Assembly: GCF_036248275.1 (NCBI RefSeq)
Contig: NZ_CP109181.1
Location: forward strand, 1,550,001-1,614,000
DNA: 64,000 bases
DNA from: Streptomyces sp. NBC_01716
GTDB taxonomy: Bacteria; Actinomycetota; Actinomycetes; Streptomycetales; Streptomycetaceae
Direction of reading: 5' to 3'
Shown: positions 33,328-41,935 of the stretch, piece by piece
Position numbering within the stretch: position 1 is the first letter of the stretch
Layout: every line of letters starts with the position of its first letter
Position numbers and translations under genes: made by a program
Notes under the pieces: generated by a model
What the model was told of the DNA's origin: nothing
Databases searched by the model: none
The model's input: only the letters and a program-made list of their open reading frames with translations

Positions 33328-33741
33328 CAAGCTCTCCTCCATTTCGCACCAGGCTTCCGTCAACGACGATGAGAAGGTGCCGCCGACATTCACACGACCC
33401 GGGCATGCTCGCTCGTTCCACCATCGTGACGCGGCCGCAGGCAACGTCACAAGAGACTTGTCGCCGATATCGCCGACCCGCAACGCGAATTCGATACGGC
33501 CCACCCAGGGTTCGATCACACGGTAAACCACCCGAGCTTGAGCAGGACAATTCATCGCGACGATCACACCAAGTGTCAATGCATCATGGGTGACCGGGCG
33601 CGCTCCTGGCGGCCGCAGCGTCCCAGCGGTGGTTTGTTGACGGCGGGTCAGTGCGGGAGCAGGCCGTGGGATGAAGGCGTCAACCACGGCTTCGAGAGCC
33701 CAGGGTGACAACAAAGTCCCCTGACCTTGCGTCGGCGCAGG
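33328..33741. other. Upstream region of queD-queE-folE
   Basis: No separate gene is supported. Positions 33328-33555 are an open extension of the queD frame that could be coding or leader. TTGACA on the minus strand near 33578 could be a -35 element. From about 33600 the sequence changes to insertion-sequence debris. Confidence 0.35.
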
Positions 33742-33880
33742 TCAGTTGAGTCCGAGGATGGCCAGCGGCCGCTCGTAGGGGCGGAGCGCTGTCGTGCGGA
33801 GTCCGGCGGCGACGTGGGTGTGGCCGGCGGTACGGAGTTGGTTGATGGCGAAGCTGCGCAGGGTGGCAATATTCTCCGGG
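33742..33880 (-). pseudogene. C-terminal remnant of an ISAs1-type transposase
   Basis: About 44 codons, NIATLRSFAINQLRTAGHTH, VAAGLRTTALRPYER and PLAILGLN, match the last helix and tail (NLAIGALRLAGHTNIAAALR... LTLLGL) of ISAs1/H-repeat transposases. The catalytic part is missing. Confidence 0.6.
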
Positions 33881-33888
33881 GGCCGAGG

Positions 33889-34104
33889 TTCGGGGGCATC
33901 CCCCTGCGTCGGCGCGAACACGCCCGCCCGATCATTGACGGGGCGTGGCAATCGAAGAGGGGACGCCGCCTCATCGAGCGGCTCACCACTGGAATCTGCG
34001 AGCTGTGCGAGTCGGCTGACGGGATCAACGTCCACCACGTCAGGCGACTCACCGACCTCAACCGGTACAGCCCCAAGACCGCACCACGCCGGCAGACCTC
34101 TTGA
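33889..34104 (+). pseudogene. C-terminal remnant of a group II intron maturase (HNH part)
   Basis: The frame GIPLRRREHARPIIDG, RRLIERLTTGICELCESADG, INVHHVRRLTDLNRY has the C-x-x-C and V-H-H pattern of the HNH endonuclease end of intron-encoded reverse transcriptases. It breaks off before the second C-x-x-C. The following 34105-34532 contains no gene I can support other than the ribosome-binding site of the next gene. Confidence 0.55.
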
Positions 34105-34532
34105 ACTCTGCTGCCCTGGTTAACAGGCCACCGCCAGCTGGCGCCGGCCTGATCACGAGGGGCCGATTTCGGCGATGAGGCATCCATGGCAAGCCGGTGC
34201 ACGCATAAGCCCCAGCCGGGAGCCAGATCCCTGTTCAACTGCCGACAATCCTCAGTCGAACAGACGTCTCCGGGAGACAGATTGCTTTGCGCGTCACACA
34301 CGTGCGCGCGGCGAGGAACCGCCGTACTGTCGCCAGGAGATCGCGTCAGGCCATGGGGCGGGAATGCCTCGCCATGCGGGCCTCAGTCAGGCTGCAACCC
34401 TTCATCGCATTAGGCGATCCGCCTGCCCGAATGCACTTCGTCCCACCGATCGGCGTATCGCCCTGTCAATGCGCGGGTTCCTTCACATTCCTCGCGCTCA
34501 CCATTTATCGCGCACTCACCGGAGGACATATT

Positions 34533-36167
34533 GTGGCTGGGGAAATTCTTGATCTCGTCGTAGCGAACGGGACCGTCGTGCTCGGCGATGGACGCCACAA
34601 CGTGGCAGTAGGCGTCAAGGACGGAAAGGTGGTCGCCCTCGCGCCCGAGGAGTTGCTACCACCTGCGAAGGAACGCATCGATGCTCACGGGAACTACATC
34701 CTCCCAGGCATCGTCGACTCGGAGGCCCACCCCGGCTGCTACGTGCCCTTCGAATACGACATGCGCACCGAGTCGCGGACCGCGGCGTGCGCCGGGGTGA
34801 CCACCTGGGGAATCCAGGCGCCGGTGACGCGCATGGGTACCGAACCGTTCCAAGAGGTTGTCAACCGGGCCGACGTGGTCTCGTTCCATCAGGCTTTCCC
34901 TTCGGCTCGGAAGGTGATCGAGACCGTTTCGCACGTTGACGCCTACCTCACCTACATGCTCGAAACCGATGAGCAGGCCCACGAGATCCAAGAGTATGCC
35001 GAGGCGCATGGCGTCACCTCGTTCAAGCTCTACCTGCAGACGCGCGGCCTCAAGGCCATGAGGGACGGTGACGACAGCAACTGGCCGTCTCGGCGCGCAG
35101 GTCTCGGTACTGGCATCGACGACGGAACCGTTTACCAGGTGATGGAGCAAGTGGCCCACCTCGGCTACCCGGGGATGGTCCACATCCACCCGGAGAACTG
35201 GGAGATCGGCCGGGTCTTCGAGGAACGTCTGCGCGCGGCCGGCCGCACCGACTTCGGCGCCTGGACGGACCGTTCCCCCGACTTCCTCGAGGCACAGCAC
35301 ATCCGGGCCTACTCATATCTGGCGCAGCAGACGCCGGGAAATCCTCCGCTGTACCTTCAGCACTGCACCACGCGCCTCAGCTTCGAGGAGGTCGCGAAGG
35401 CACGCGCAGAGGGTGCGAGGGTGTTCGCGCAGACCGGCCCGGCATGGCTGTGGGCGCAGCCGGAGGACGGCTGGCGGATCAACGTGCCGCTGCGGCGCCG
35501 GGAGAACATCGATGCCCTGTGGCAGGCGCTTGCCGACGGCACCGTTGACGTCGTCGGGTCCGATCATGTGGTCGGCTGGGAGCCGGCGAGTTTCGAAGAA
35601 ATGTACAACCCAAACATCTGGGACTGCCGTACCGGCTTCAGCCGGGTCGAACTCTTCCTGCCCGTTCTCCTGTCCGAAGGCGTACACAAGGGCCGGATCA
35701 GCATGGAACGCCTGGTGCAGGTCAGCTGCGAGAATCCGGCCAAGACCAGCGGCCTCTGGGGCCGCAAGGGCTCGCTGCTGCCCGGCTTCGACGCGGACAT
35801 GGTCATCGTCAACGCCGGACGCGAGGTCACCGTCGGCAAGGAACACATCAACACCCGAGCAGGATGGTCGATCATGGAAGGCCACACCTTCCACGGTTGG
35901 CCGGTCAAGACGATCATGCGTGGCAAGGTCACCGCCGAATGGGCCGACGACTCCCCGGGGATGCGTCCGGTAGCCGAACCCCGGGGCGAGTATCTGGCTC
36001 GGCACCCGCGACGCGCACCGCACACCTACCCGGTTGCGGAGCCGACCGCCGTCGACCTGTCGCACCCCCGGTGGAGCGGTTCGGACTTCAGCCGGCCTGG
36101 CTTCAGCGCGGAGACCCAGCTCTACACCTCCGTGCGCGCAGACAGGCTCGGGGAGGTCGGGCGATGA
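34533..36167 (+). CDS. Dihydropyrimidinase/hydantoinase-like amidohydrolase
   Basis: GTG at 34533 follows GGAGGAC by eight bases; the longer frame upstream is non-conserved. In this 544-residue protein the cyclic-amidase features are ILDLVVANGTVVLGDG, the carboxylated-lysine segment GVTSFKLYLQTRGLKAM, His in GMVHIHPENWEIG, His in LYLQHCTTRLSFEEV, the metal Asp in VVGSDHVVGWEP, and the C-terminal RKGSLLPGFDADMVIVNAG. Unusually, the first metal motif, normally D-x-H-x-H, reads IVDSEAHPGCY with one histidine. It is coupled by ATGA to an isochorismatase-like amidase, so the pair probably opens a cyclic ureide or imide and then cleaves the N-carbamoyl product. Confidence 0.85.
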   Translation: MAGEILDLVVANGTVVLGDGRHNVAVGVKDGKVVALAPEELLPPAKERIDAHGNYILPGIVDSEAHPGCYVPFEYDMRTESRTAACAGVTTWGIQAPVTRMGTEPFQEVVNRADVVSFHQAFPSARKVIETVSHVDAYLTYMLETDEQAHEIQEYAEAHGVTSFKLYLQTRGLKAMRDGDDSNWPSRRAGLGTGIDDGTVYQVMEQVAHLGYPGMVHIHPENWEIGRVFEERLRAAGRTDFGAWTDRSPDFLEAQHIRAYSYLAQQTPGNPPLYLQHCTTRLSFEEVAKARAEGARVFAQTGPAWLWAQPEDGWRINVPLRRRENIDALWQALADGTVDVVGSDHVVGWEPASFEEMYNPNIWDCRTGFSRVELFLPVLLSEGVHKGRISMERLVQVSCENPAKTSGLWGRKGSLLPGFDADMVIVNAGREVTVGKEHINTRAGWSIMEGHTFHGWPVKTIMRGKVTAEWADDSPGMRPVAEPRGEYLARHPRRAPHTYPVAEPTAVDLSHPRWSGSDFSRPGFSAETQLYTSVRADRLGEVGR

Positions 36168-36970
36168 GGGACAACACCCGGGGCAGTGACATCAACGAAG
36201 TAGCTGCCGTCAACGACGAGGTCTGGGCGGATGTCCTCGGCAAGACCGACCGGACGGTCTTCGAAGCCGCGGGCTGGGGACGTCGGGCAGGCTTCGGCCG
36301 ACGGCCGGCGCTGGTGATCGTCGACCTGAACTACAACTTCTGCGGAGACCGGCCCGAGCCGATACTCGAATCGATCGAACGCTGGCGATACTCGTGCGGC
36401 GAGGTCGCGTGGACCACGGCGATACCGGCGATCGTGCGGCTGCTGGAGGTCGCACGACGCAAGCGGCTACCGGTGATCTACACGACCAACCCACGGCGGC
36501 CGGATGGATTCGACCTCGGCGTCTGGACGTCGAAGAGCACCCGCAGCAATGATGCGGTGGACGTGAACGGACACATGGGCAACCGGATCGTCGCCGAGGT
36601 CGCACCGGAAGCCGATGACATCCTCATCGAGAAGCGGAAGCCCTCAGCCTTCTTCGGTACACCGCTGATGAGTCACCTGACGATGCTTGGCGCCGACTCG
36701 CTGATCGTCACGGGCACGACCACGAGCGGTTGTGTGCGGGCCACGACCGTGGACGCCATCTCCTACGACCTTCGTGTCACCATCCCGCATGAGGCCGTCT
36801 TCGACCGGGCGGTGCTCTCCCACAAAGTGAGCTTGATGGACATTCATATGAAGTATGCCGACGTCACCGGGCTTGACGAGGTCCTCGGCCATCTCGAAGG
36901 ACTCAAGCAGGGGATGTTCGACGACGTCTATCCGCCGGCGGCAGCCAGGGCCAGGGCCGCTGAAGCCTAG
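36164..36970 (+). CDS. Isochorismatase-superfamily amidase (N-carbamoylsarcosine-amidase-like)
   Basis: 268 residues. The ATG overlaps the hydantoinase stop by four bases and follows GGGAGGT. The cysteine-hydrolase triad is visible: Asp in ALVIVDLNYNFCGD, Lys in LIEKRKPSAFFGTPL, and Cys in VTGTTTSGCVRATTVDA. The roughly 50-residue N-terminal extension and the motif context resemble N-carbamoylsarcosine amidohydrolase more than nicotinamidase. With the upstream gene it would release CO2 and ammonia from an N-carbamoyl compound. The pair is flanked on both sides by transposase relics and was probably inserted as a unit. Confidence 0.85.
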   Translation: MRDNTRGSDINEVAAVNDEVWADVLGKTDRTVFEAAGWGRRAGFGRRPALVIVDLNYNFCGDRPEPILESIERWRYSCGEVAWTTAIPAIVRLLEVARRKRLPVIYTTNPRRPDGFDLGVWTSKSTRSNDAVDVNGHMGNRIVAEVAPEADDILIEKRKPSAFFGTPLMSHLTMLGADSLIVTGTTTSGCVRATTVDAISYDLRVTIPHEAVFDRAVLSHKVSLMDIHMKYADVTGLDEVLGHLEGLKQGMFDDVYPPAAARARAAEA

Positions 36971-37247
36971 ACGGCATGTAGGCGCCGGTCGTGGCCCCGG
37001 GCCTCGCTCGCAAGTTGTCGTGGGTTGCCGGTCGGGCGCAGTCTGGCCGGTAGCGCCTACATTCGCGGGAGGCCCGGTGTTTTCTGAGGTGCTCGCGCCC
37101 TCAAGGCTGCAGCGTCCGACCGGTGCCCCCTCTCAGCCTTGGGTGAGACGCCTCGCTTCGGTGGGTTAGCAGTCCGAGCCCCTGGCGGGGCCGCCTGAGC
37201 GGGTGAAGATCGGGGGCAGGGACTGGCCGCTGTCCGAGGGCGTCACC

Positions 37248-37840
37248 CTGGTCGGGATGGAGGCCAACGGATCTACCGGAAGCCCGTGTTCTACCTGCTG
37301 GAGCACGACATCGAGTGCTGGCTGCTCAAGGGCTTGGAAGTTGGGGACAGCCTGATCCGGGAGGTGCCGCACCGCCAGACGCGTCGGCCGCGCCGGCAAG
37401 GTGGTAAGGGATAGCGATCGCGAACGAGTGTCTGATGGGCCGTGATTCGAAAACGGCCCGGAACCTGGCGGATGTGGGCCGATGCGGTGCTGGGCGGGCT
37501 TCAGTTGGTGACCCGTCCGCTTCCGGGTTGTCAAGTCTGTACGGCCCGGGAGACCGCGAGGAACGTCTGCGGCGTACCTACGGTGATGCTGTCGGGGTAA
37601 TGCTCGATCTCAACCGGTGAGAGGGTGAGAACCGGCGCGCGACGCCTGCACCTGGCGAAACCGTTGCGCTTGGACAAGGTCACGGCGGTGCGGGTGCCGT
37701 CGGTAGCCGAAGAAGCTTCCCGGAGTCTGGTGCGGGCGCGCGAGGATGTGCGCGGGGGTCTGATGCGCGTTCGCCATCGGGTGGGCAAACTGCTGCTGCG
37801 CCAAGGGCCAATGTGGAGCGACGGGGTTCGACGCCTCAGG
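37248..37840 (+). pseudogene. Scattered remnants of an IS110-type transposase
   Basis: Two separated pieces are seen. At 37248-37345 the frame reads IYRKPVFYLLEHDIECWLLK. At about 37620-37835 it reads DKVTAVRVPSVAEEASRSLV, then RAREDVRGGLMRVRHRVGKL and LLRQGP. Both are standard IS110/IS116 segments. The intervening 37346-37619 has no identifiable gene, nor does 36971-37247 before it. The relic ends directly at the stop of the amidase gene. Confidence 0.6.
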
Positions 37841-38320
37841 TCAGGAGAAAAAACCCTGGTCCAGGAGTTCCCCGACGACCGCGCCTGGGCATTCCGTGGC
37901 AAAGAATTCCCTATGCCCCCGTACGCAGGGCGTGACCCCAAGATCCAGCAGGAGGCCACGGAACTCGGCGAGCCCGCCGAGTTGGACTTCCGTGGGGCTT
38001 TCGACACCGCCGATCATGAGGGAAACGCTGTAGTAATCAGTGTTTCCGGCAGTGGTGCCCTGGGCGGCCTGGTATCTGTCGAACCCGCGCCCGGCGAAGA
38101 CTTCTCCGTGCGGGCACACTCCGAAGCTGTAACCGATGTCCACCCATCCATTGCCGTCGATGTGAAACCTGCGGACACGCTGCCAGTAGGCGACGCAGTC
38201 CGAATGCTCGCGCAAGCTGGTGGCGCTGCCGTTGTAGTGCAGTACGAGCCCTTCGCTAGGTTCGGCGGGATCCGCTTCGGTGGGGGGCCAGCCGAAGTAT
38301 TCCCGCTGCCGGAGGATCAT
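37841..38320 (-). CDS. PGRP/amidase_2-type N-acetylmuramoyl-L-alanine amidase without signal peptide
   Basis: 159 residues. The zinc-amidase fold is clear: GLVLHYNGSATSLREH with the first His, FHIDGNGWVDIGYSFGVCP, GEVFAGRGFDRYQAAQGTT, and VRGHREFFATECPGAVVGEL with the second His and the zinc Cys. There is no signal peptide, so it acts in the cytoplasm, unlike ordinary cell-wall amidases. Its ATG overlaps the gatD stop by four bases, making it the last gene of murT-gatD-amidase. It could process cytoplasmic muropeptides or a muropeptide-like natural-product intermediate. Its 3' end touches the IS110 relic. Confidence 0.85.
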   Translation of the reverse strand: MILRQREYFGWPPTEADPAEPSEGLVLHYNGSATSLREHSDCVAYWQRVRRFHIDGNGWVDIGYSFGVCPHGEVFAGRGFDRYQAAQGTTAGNTDYYSVSLMIGGVESPTEVQLGGLAEFRGLLLDLGVTPCVRGHREFFATECPGAVVGELLDQGFFS

Positions 38321-39066
38321 TTTGCAGCTCCCTCAGTCTCGATGCATGTCACGGGCTTATGGCCCAGGGCTGTCAGACGTTCGCTGCGGAGGCCCTCGGT
38401 CCAGGGATCGTTCATCACCGGCAGACTGCCACCGGTAGCCCAGGAGAGCAGGAGGTCGGCGAGCGCGGGGTTGCGCACCAGCGCGGGTCCGTGCAGATAA
38501 GTGCCCATGATGTGACGGTGGAAGCCGCCCTCGGTCCCGTCGCCATTGCCCACACCGACCATCGTCCGGGCCAGGGGGCGCGTATCTCCGCTCAGCACGG
38601 TGGTTCCGCGGTGGTTCTCGAAACCGGTGACCGGGGGCAGTGACAGGGGCGCAGGCACCGTGCCCAGCAGCTCACCAACGGCGCGCCGGGCAGCGTGCTC
38701 ACTGCGGATGTCGAGCAGCCCCAGCCCGTCGGCCGTCCTGCCGTCGTGGGTGACGAAGCTCGTCCCGAGGAGCTGGTAGCCCGCGCATACGCCGAAAACG
38801 ACACGGCCGGCTTCGGCCGCACGGCGCAGTCCCCGGTCGTTGCCGAGTTGTCTCGCGACTTCCTCCTGGGCCAGGTCCTCACCGCCACCGAGGATATGGA
38901 TGTCGGCCGACTCCGGCACTGGCTGTCCCGCGTCGACCCGGACGACCCTGATCGGGATGGCTCGTGCCTGCGCGCGAGAGACCAGGGCGATGACATTGCC
39001 TCGGTCTCCATAGGTGCCAAGAAGTTCGGGGCAGATCCAGGCAATGGTGAGATGCTCCGCGGTCAT
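38317..39066 (-). CDS. gatD: GatD-like glutamine amidotransferase (CobB/CobQ class I)
   Basis: 249 residues. It shows LTIAWICPELLGTYGDRGNV at the start, HILGGGEDLAQEE, the nucleophile elbow VVFGVCAGYQLLGTSF with the Cys, and the catalytic His in IMGTYLHGPALVRNP. It supplies ammonia from glutamine to the MurT partner. In housekeeping murT-gatD the complex amidates the alpha-carboxyl of the second-position glutamate of lipid II. Here the pair is coupled by 4-base overlaps, with an amidase downstream, and lies in an accessory cluster. It is therefore probably a paralogue with a resistance or biosynthetic role. Confidence 0.9.
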   Translation of the reverse strand: MTAEHLTIAWICPELLGTYGDRGNVIALVSRAQARAIPIRVVRVDAGQPVPESADIHILGGGEDLAQEEVARQLGNDRGLRRAAEAGRVVFGVCAGYQLLGTSFVTHDGRTADGLGLLDIRSEHAARRAVGELLGTVPAPLSLPPVTGFENHRGTTVLSGDTRPLARTMVGVGNGDGTEGGFHRHIMGTYLHGPALVRNPALADLLLSWATGGSLPVMNDPWTEGLRSERLTALGHKPVTCIETEGAAK

Positions 39067-40454
39067 CGTCGCCCCGTCTCGACGGACCGCGGTCCGGTGC
39101 TCCGGACGGTGCGAATGGCGGAGAGGAAAGCGGTGTAGTTGGCGACCACATCGAGCCGGTCACCGACGTCCGTGGCTTCGTCTCGTACGCAAGCCGCGGC
39201 GAGAGAGTCGACCATTTGGAACGGGACCTGCTCGTAGTACAGCCGTGTGGCGATGTCGTAACGGCGTTCTCCTGTGACGAAGACCGACCGGTTCCGCAGT
39301 CCCGAGAAGTCGACGTCCCACAGCCACGAGGTGTCGAGTCCGTCAAGTTCCCGTGCGTTGAGGGAGAACAGCACGCGAGGGCTGTCCATGAGTACATCCA
39401 TCGTCTCCAGCCAGCTGGCGGGATTCTTGGCAAGCAGGAGACGGACGCGTCGCCCCTGGTACTGGAAGTCCTCATATCGCCCCGACACACTGCCGACGTC
39501 GGCCATTCCGCTCAGTGCCCGGCCTGCGGGCACACCGTGGATCCGTGCGGCGGCCAGTGCCATGGTCGCGTTCGCCTCGTTGATTCTGCCTGGCAGTCGC
39601 AGGCTCAACAGGTGTGCCGTCCCGCTCCGCGAGTCGACGGCACGGCCATTGTCGAGGGTCCATCGGGGAGAGGGACGGGACAAGGTGCAATGCGTGCAAT
39701 TCCAGGAGCTCTCTCCCTCCCTGACCAGTCGGTTGCCACATGCGGGACAGACCCACGAGTCTTCGGTCCAGCGCTGCCGCACGGAAACCCAAACAACCCT
39801 GCGGGCGTTGCGGCACGCCCAGACGATCCATGGGTCGTCGGCGTTGGCCACCACGGTCGCCCGGGTACCGGCGAGCGCGGTGGTCCACGACTCGGCAGTC
39901 ATCCGGCACTCGGGATTGCGGTCCAACTGATCTCTGCTCAGATTGAGCAGGATGACCAGGCTGGGATCCGTCTCCAGGACGGCTCGTGGCAGATGGCGCT
40001 CATCGACCTCGAGGACAGCGTGTTCGACTTCACTGCCCGCGGACAGGAGCGCGGTCGTGATTCCGTCGGGCAGATTGGCTCCGAGGCTGTTGCTGACGAC
40101 GCCGGCGGAAGTGGCCAGCGCCTCCGCCGCGAGACGGGTGGTGGTCGTCTTGCCGTTGGTGCCGCTGACCAGCGTGACAGTGAACTGTCCTGCCAGGGAA
40201 CTCAGTACTCGGGGTGAGATACGCAGGGCGGCACGTCCCCCGGCGAAGGAACCGCCGGGGCGGCCCGTGCGGAGGTGATAGCCGGACACTGCCCGGCCCA
40301 CGAGGACGGCGAACCGGTCCCGTGTGTGCCGGACACGCACTGACTCCGGCCGGGCAAGGAGAGAGCTCGACAAGGCTGCTCCAGGGGTGAGGGGCTCGGA
40401 TGCTCCGGTCAGAGTCACCGCTCGGCCGACATGGTGCCGCAAAATCGGCACCAT
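39063..40454 (-). CDS. murT: MurT-like Mur ligase-family protein
   Basis: The ATG at 40454 follows GGGAGGGG. The 463-residue product has the Mur ligase P-loop VTLVSGTNGKTTTTRLAAEA, the LILLNLSRDQLDR segment and the MurT-specific zinc ribbon CPACGNRLV...CTHC (residues about 235-260). A DUF1727-type C-terminal domain ends with YDIATRLYYEQVPFQMVDSL. Together with GatD it should form an ATP-dependent amidating complex. The chromosome normally carries its own murT-gatD, so this copy may alter lipid II for self-protection, or amidate a carboxylate in the cluster product. It is read divergently from the decarboxylase operon. Confidence 0.9.
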   Translation of the reverse strand: MVPILRHHVGRAVTLTGASEPLTPGAALSSSLLARPESVRVRHTRDRFAVLVGRAVSGYHLRTGRPGGSFAGGRAALRISPRVLSSLAGQFTVTLVSGTNGKTTTTRLAAEALATSAGVVSNSLGANLPDGITTALLSAGSEVEHAVLEVDERHLPRAVLETDPSLVILLNLSRDQLDRNPECRMTAESWTTALAGTRATVVANADDPWIVWACRNARRVVWVSVRQRWTEDSWVCPACGNRLVREGESSWNCTHCTLSRPSPRWTLDNGRAVDSRSGTAHLLSLRLPGRINEANATMALAAARIHGVPAGRALSGMADVGSVSGRYEDFQYQGRRVRLLLAKNPASWLETMDVLMDSPRVLFSLNARELDGLDTSWLWDVDFSGLRNRSVFVTGERRYDIATRLYYEQVPFQMVDSLAAACVRDEATDVGDRLDVVANYTAFLSAIRTVRSTGPRSVETGRR

Positions 40455-40480
40455 CTTCCACCCCTCCCGAATGTCCGGGC

Positions 40481-40514
40481 GTTCAAAATTTCGGCCGGCG
40501 AAATCCCTTTGAAC
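40481..40514. promoter_or_regulatory. Nested palindrome in the divergent murT/decarboxylase promoter region
   Basis: Outer arms GTTCAAA (40481-40487) and TTTGAAC (40508-40514). Inner arms ATTTCG (40488-40493) and CGAAAT (40499-40504) flank GCCGG. It is the only A/T-rich symmetric element in the 128-base gap between the divergent operons, so a shared operator is likely. No regulator gene lies in this sub-cluster. Confidence 0.55.
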
Positions 40515-40582
40515 GGCATTGACTTACGGGCTGGACGCCGACAATTCTGTGCCCCAGACAGAAGGCCCAGGGAGGAACACGG

Positions 40583-41935
40583 ATGCGGGAAGACGCGGAC
40601 ACACCGCTGCGCGGATTGTCCCGCGAACAACTGAGGCGCATCGACGAGGTCGTCCCCTATCTCAGCTACGCTGACGGACTGCTGCACGCATTCGGAGCGC
40701 CGGCAACGGAACTGTGGCCGGGAGATCACCCTCGGATCGTCTTCTTTCCGGAGCGGGCGGTCAGCAACTACCGCAACCTTCAAGGCGCATTCTCACGGCA
40801 TTTCGGTTCGGACGCCTTGGTTTATTTCGCTCTGAAAAGCTGTTACGTACCGGCAATCGCGCAGGCGTTGCACGCCGCCGGTGCCGGGGCCGAGATCATG
40901 AGCGCTTTCGAGTGGCGACTCGCCCTTCGGTACGGCTTCGCCCCGGACACCGTGGTGGCCAACGCCGTTCGCCGGAACGAGGAGTTCCGCGAGACTGTGC
41001 TCAGCGCCGGAGCACGGGTGATCGGCGTCGACGGCCTGGAGGAACTGGAGGCGGTGTGCGCCACGGCCCGGCGGCTCGGCGTACGCCCTGACGTCACCGT
41101 GCGTGTGAGCCCGTTCGAGACGGACACGTTCTTCGGCGGCAGTTCCAAACTGGGCACACCGGCCAAGGAGGCGGGCGCGCTCCTCGAAGCGGCCCTGCGG
41201 TCACCGGATCTAGGCACTGTCGGAGTGCACAGCCATCAGCTGCGCAAATGTGTGGACCCACAGCGGTTCGGCACTCTGGTCCGCGCGCTGGGCGATCTCG
41301 CCGCCGACGCCTCCACCGACCGGCGCCGTGTCGCCATCGTCAACCTCGGCGGCGGTTTGGAGTCACGCCATGTGATGGAGCAGCAGGGAGTTGACTGTGA
41401 CGACTTCGCCGGCGTCGCCAGGGACGCGCTCTCCGGCATGAGGCCCGGTTTCCGCCTGATACTGGAACCTGGCCGACACCTGGTGTCCGACGCGGCTGTG
41501 GCCTTCACCCGGGTCCTCGGAACAAAGCAAACGGCGGACGCGCACTGGGCAATCACAGAGATCGGGACGAACGTCCTGGTGCCCTTTCCGGACCGCGCCT
41601 ACCGTCCTGTTCCCCTGACGTGGAACGCCGGGGACACCTGGCAGACGTATCACCTCTCCGACGCCATCGCCGCGCCTAATCTGATCTGCGGCAACGCCCC
41701 GCTTCCTGAGTCGGTCGACCGGTCCGGTCTCGCCATGCTGGACTGCGGGGCCTACACCACGGTCTACAGCGAGCTGTGGGGCTGTGACCTGCCTGACGTG
41801 GCTGTCTTCGACGGTGGACGGACCCGTAGGGTCTTCGGCCCGGCTGAGCGCGAAGGCATGTTCATGAACCTGTACGGCGGTGACACCGAAGCTGCAACAA
41901 GTCTGTCGGCGGACGAGGCGGAGGTGGTGAAATGA
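40583..41935 (+). CDS. Fold-type III PLP decarboxylase-like enzyme
   Basis: 450 residues, ATG preceded by GGGAGGA. The alanine-racemase/DAP-decarboxylase fold is shown by ALVYFALKSCYVPAIAQALH with the PLP Lys, AEIMSAFEWRLALRYGFAP, VGVHSHQLRK, VNLGGGLESRHVM at the phosphate site, LILEPGRHLVSDAAVAF and MLDCGAYTTVYSELWG. It resembles lysine/ornithine/diaminopimelate decarboxylases, but the ALKS segment replaces the usual AVKAN, so substrate choice is open. It is the first gene of the plus-strand operon, with its stop overlapping the aldehyde dehydrogenase ATG. A decarboxylase then a dehydrogenase would turn an amino acid into an amine and then an acid. Confidence 0.85.
   Translation: MREDADTPLRGLSREQLRRIDEVVPYLSYADGLLHAFGAPATELWPGDHPRIVFFPERAVSNYRNLQGAFSRHFGSDALVYFALKSCYVPAIAQALHAAGAGAEIMSAFEWRLALRYGFAPDTVVANAVRRNEEFRETVLSAGARVIGVDGLEELEAVCATARRLGVRPDVTVRVSPFETDTFFGGSSKLGTPAKEAGALLEAALRSPDLGTVGVHSHQLRKCVDPQRFGTLVRALGDLAADASTDRRRVAIVNLGGGLESRHVMEQQGVDCDDFAGVARDALSGMRPGFRLILEPGRHLVSDAAVAFTRVLGTKQTADAHWAITEIGTNVLVPFPDRAYRPVPLTWNAGDTWQTYHLSDAIAAPNLICGNAPLPESVDRSGLAMLDCGAYTTVYSELWGCDLPDVAVFDGGRTRRVFGPAEREGMFMNLYGGDTEAATSLSADEAEVVK

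Noticed and set aside
33648..34301. Open minus-strand frame of 217 codons
   Set aside because: It crosses the ISAs1 and group II intron remnants in a different frame from both, and is low complexity.
252..36970. Linking the left-edge nitrilase/aminotransferase pair with the hydantoinase/amidase pair as one pyrimidine-catabolism pathway
   Set aside because: They are over 30 kb apart, in different chromosomal contexts, and the second pair is bounded by transposase relics.
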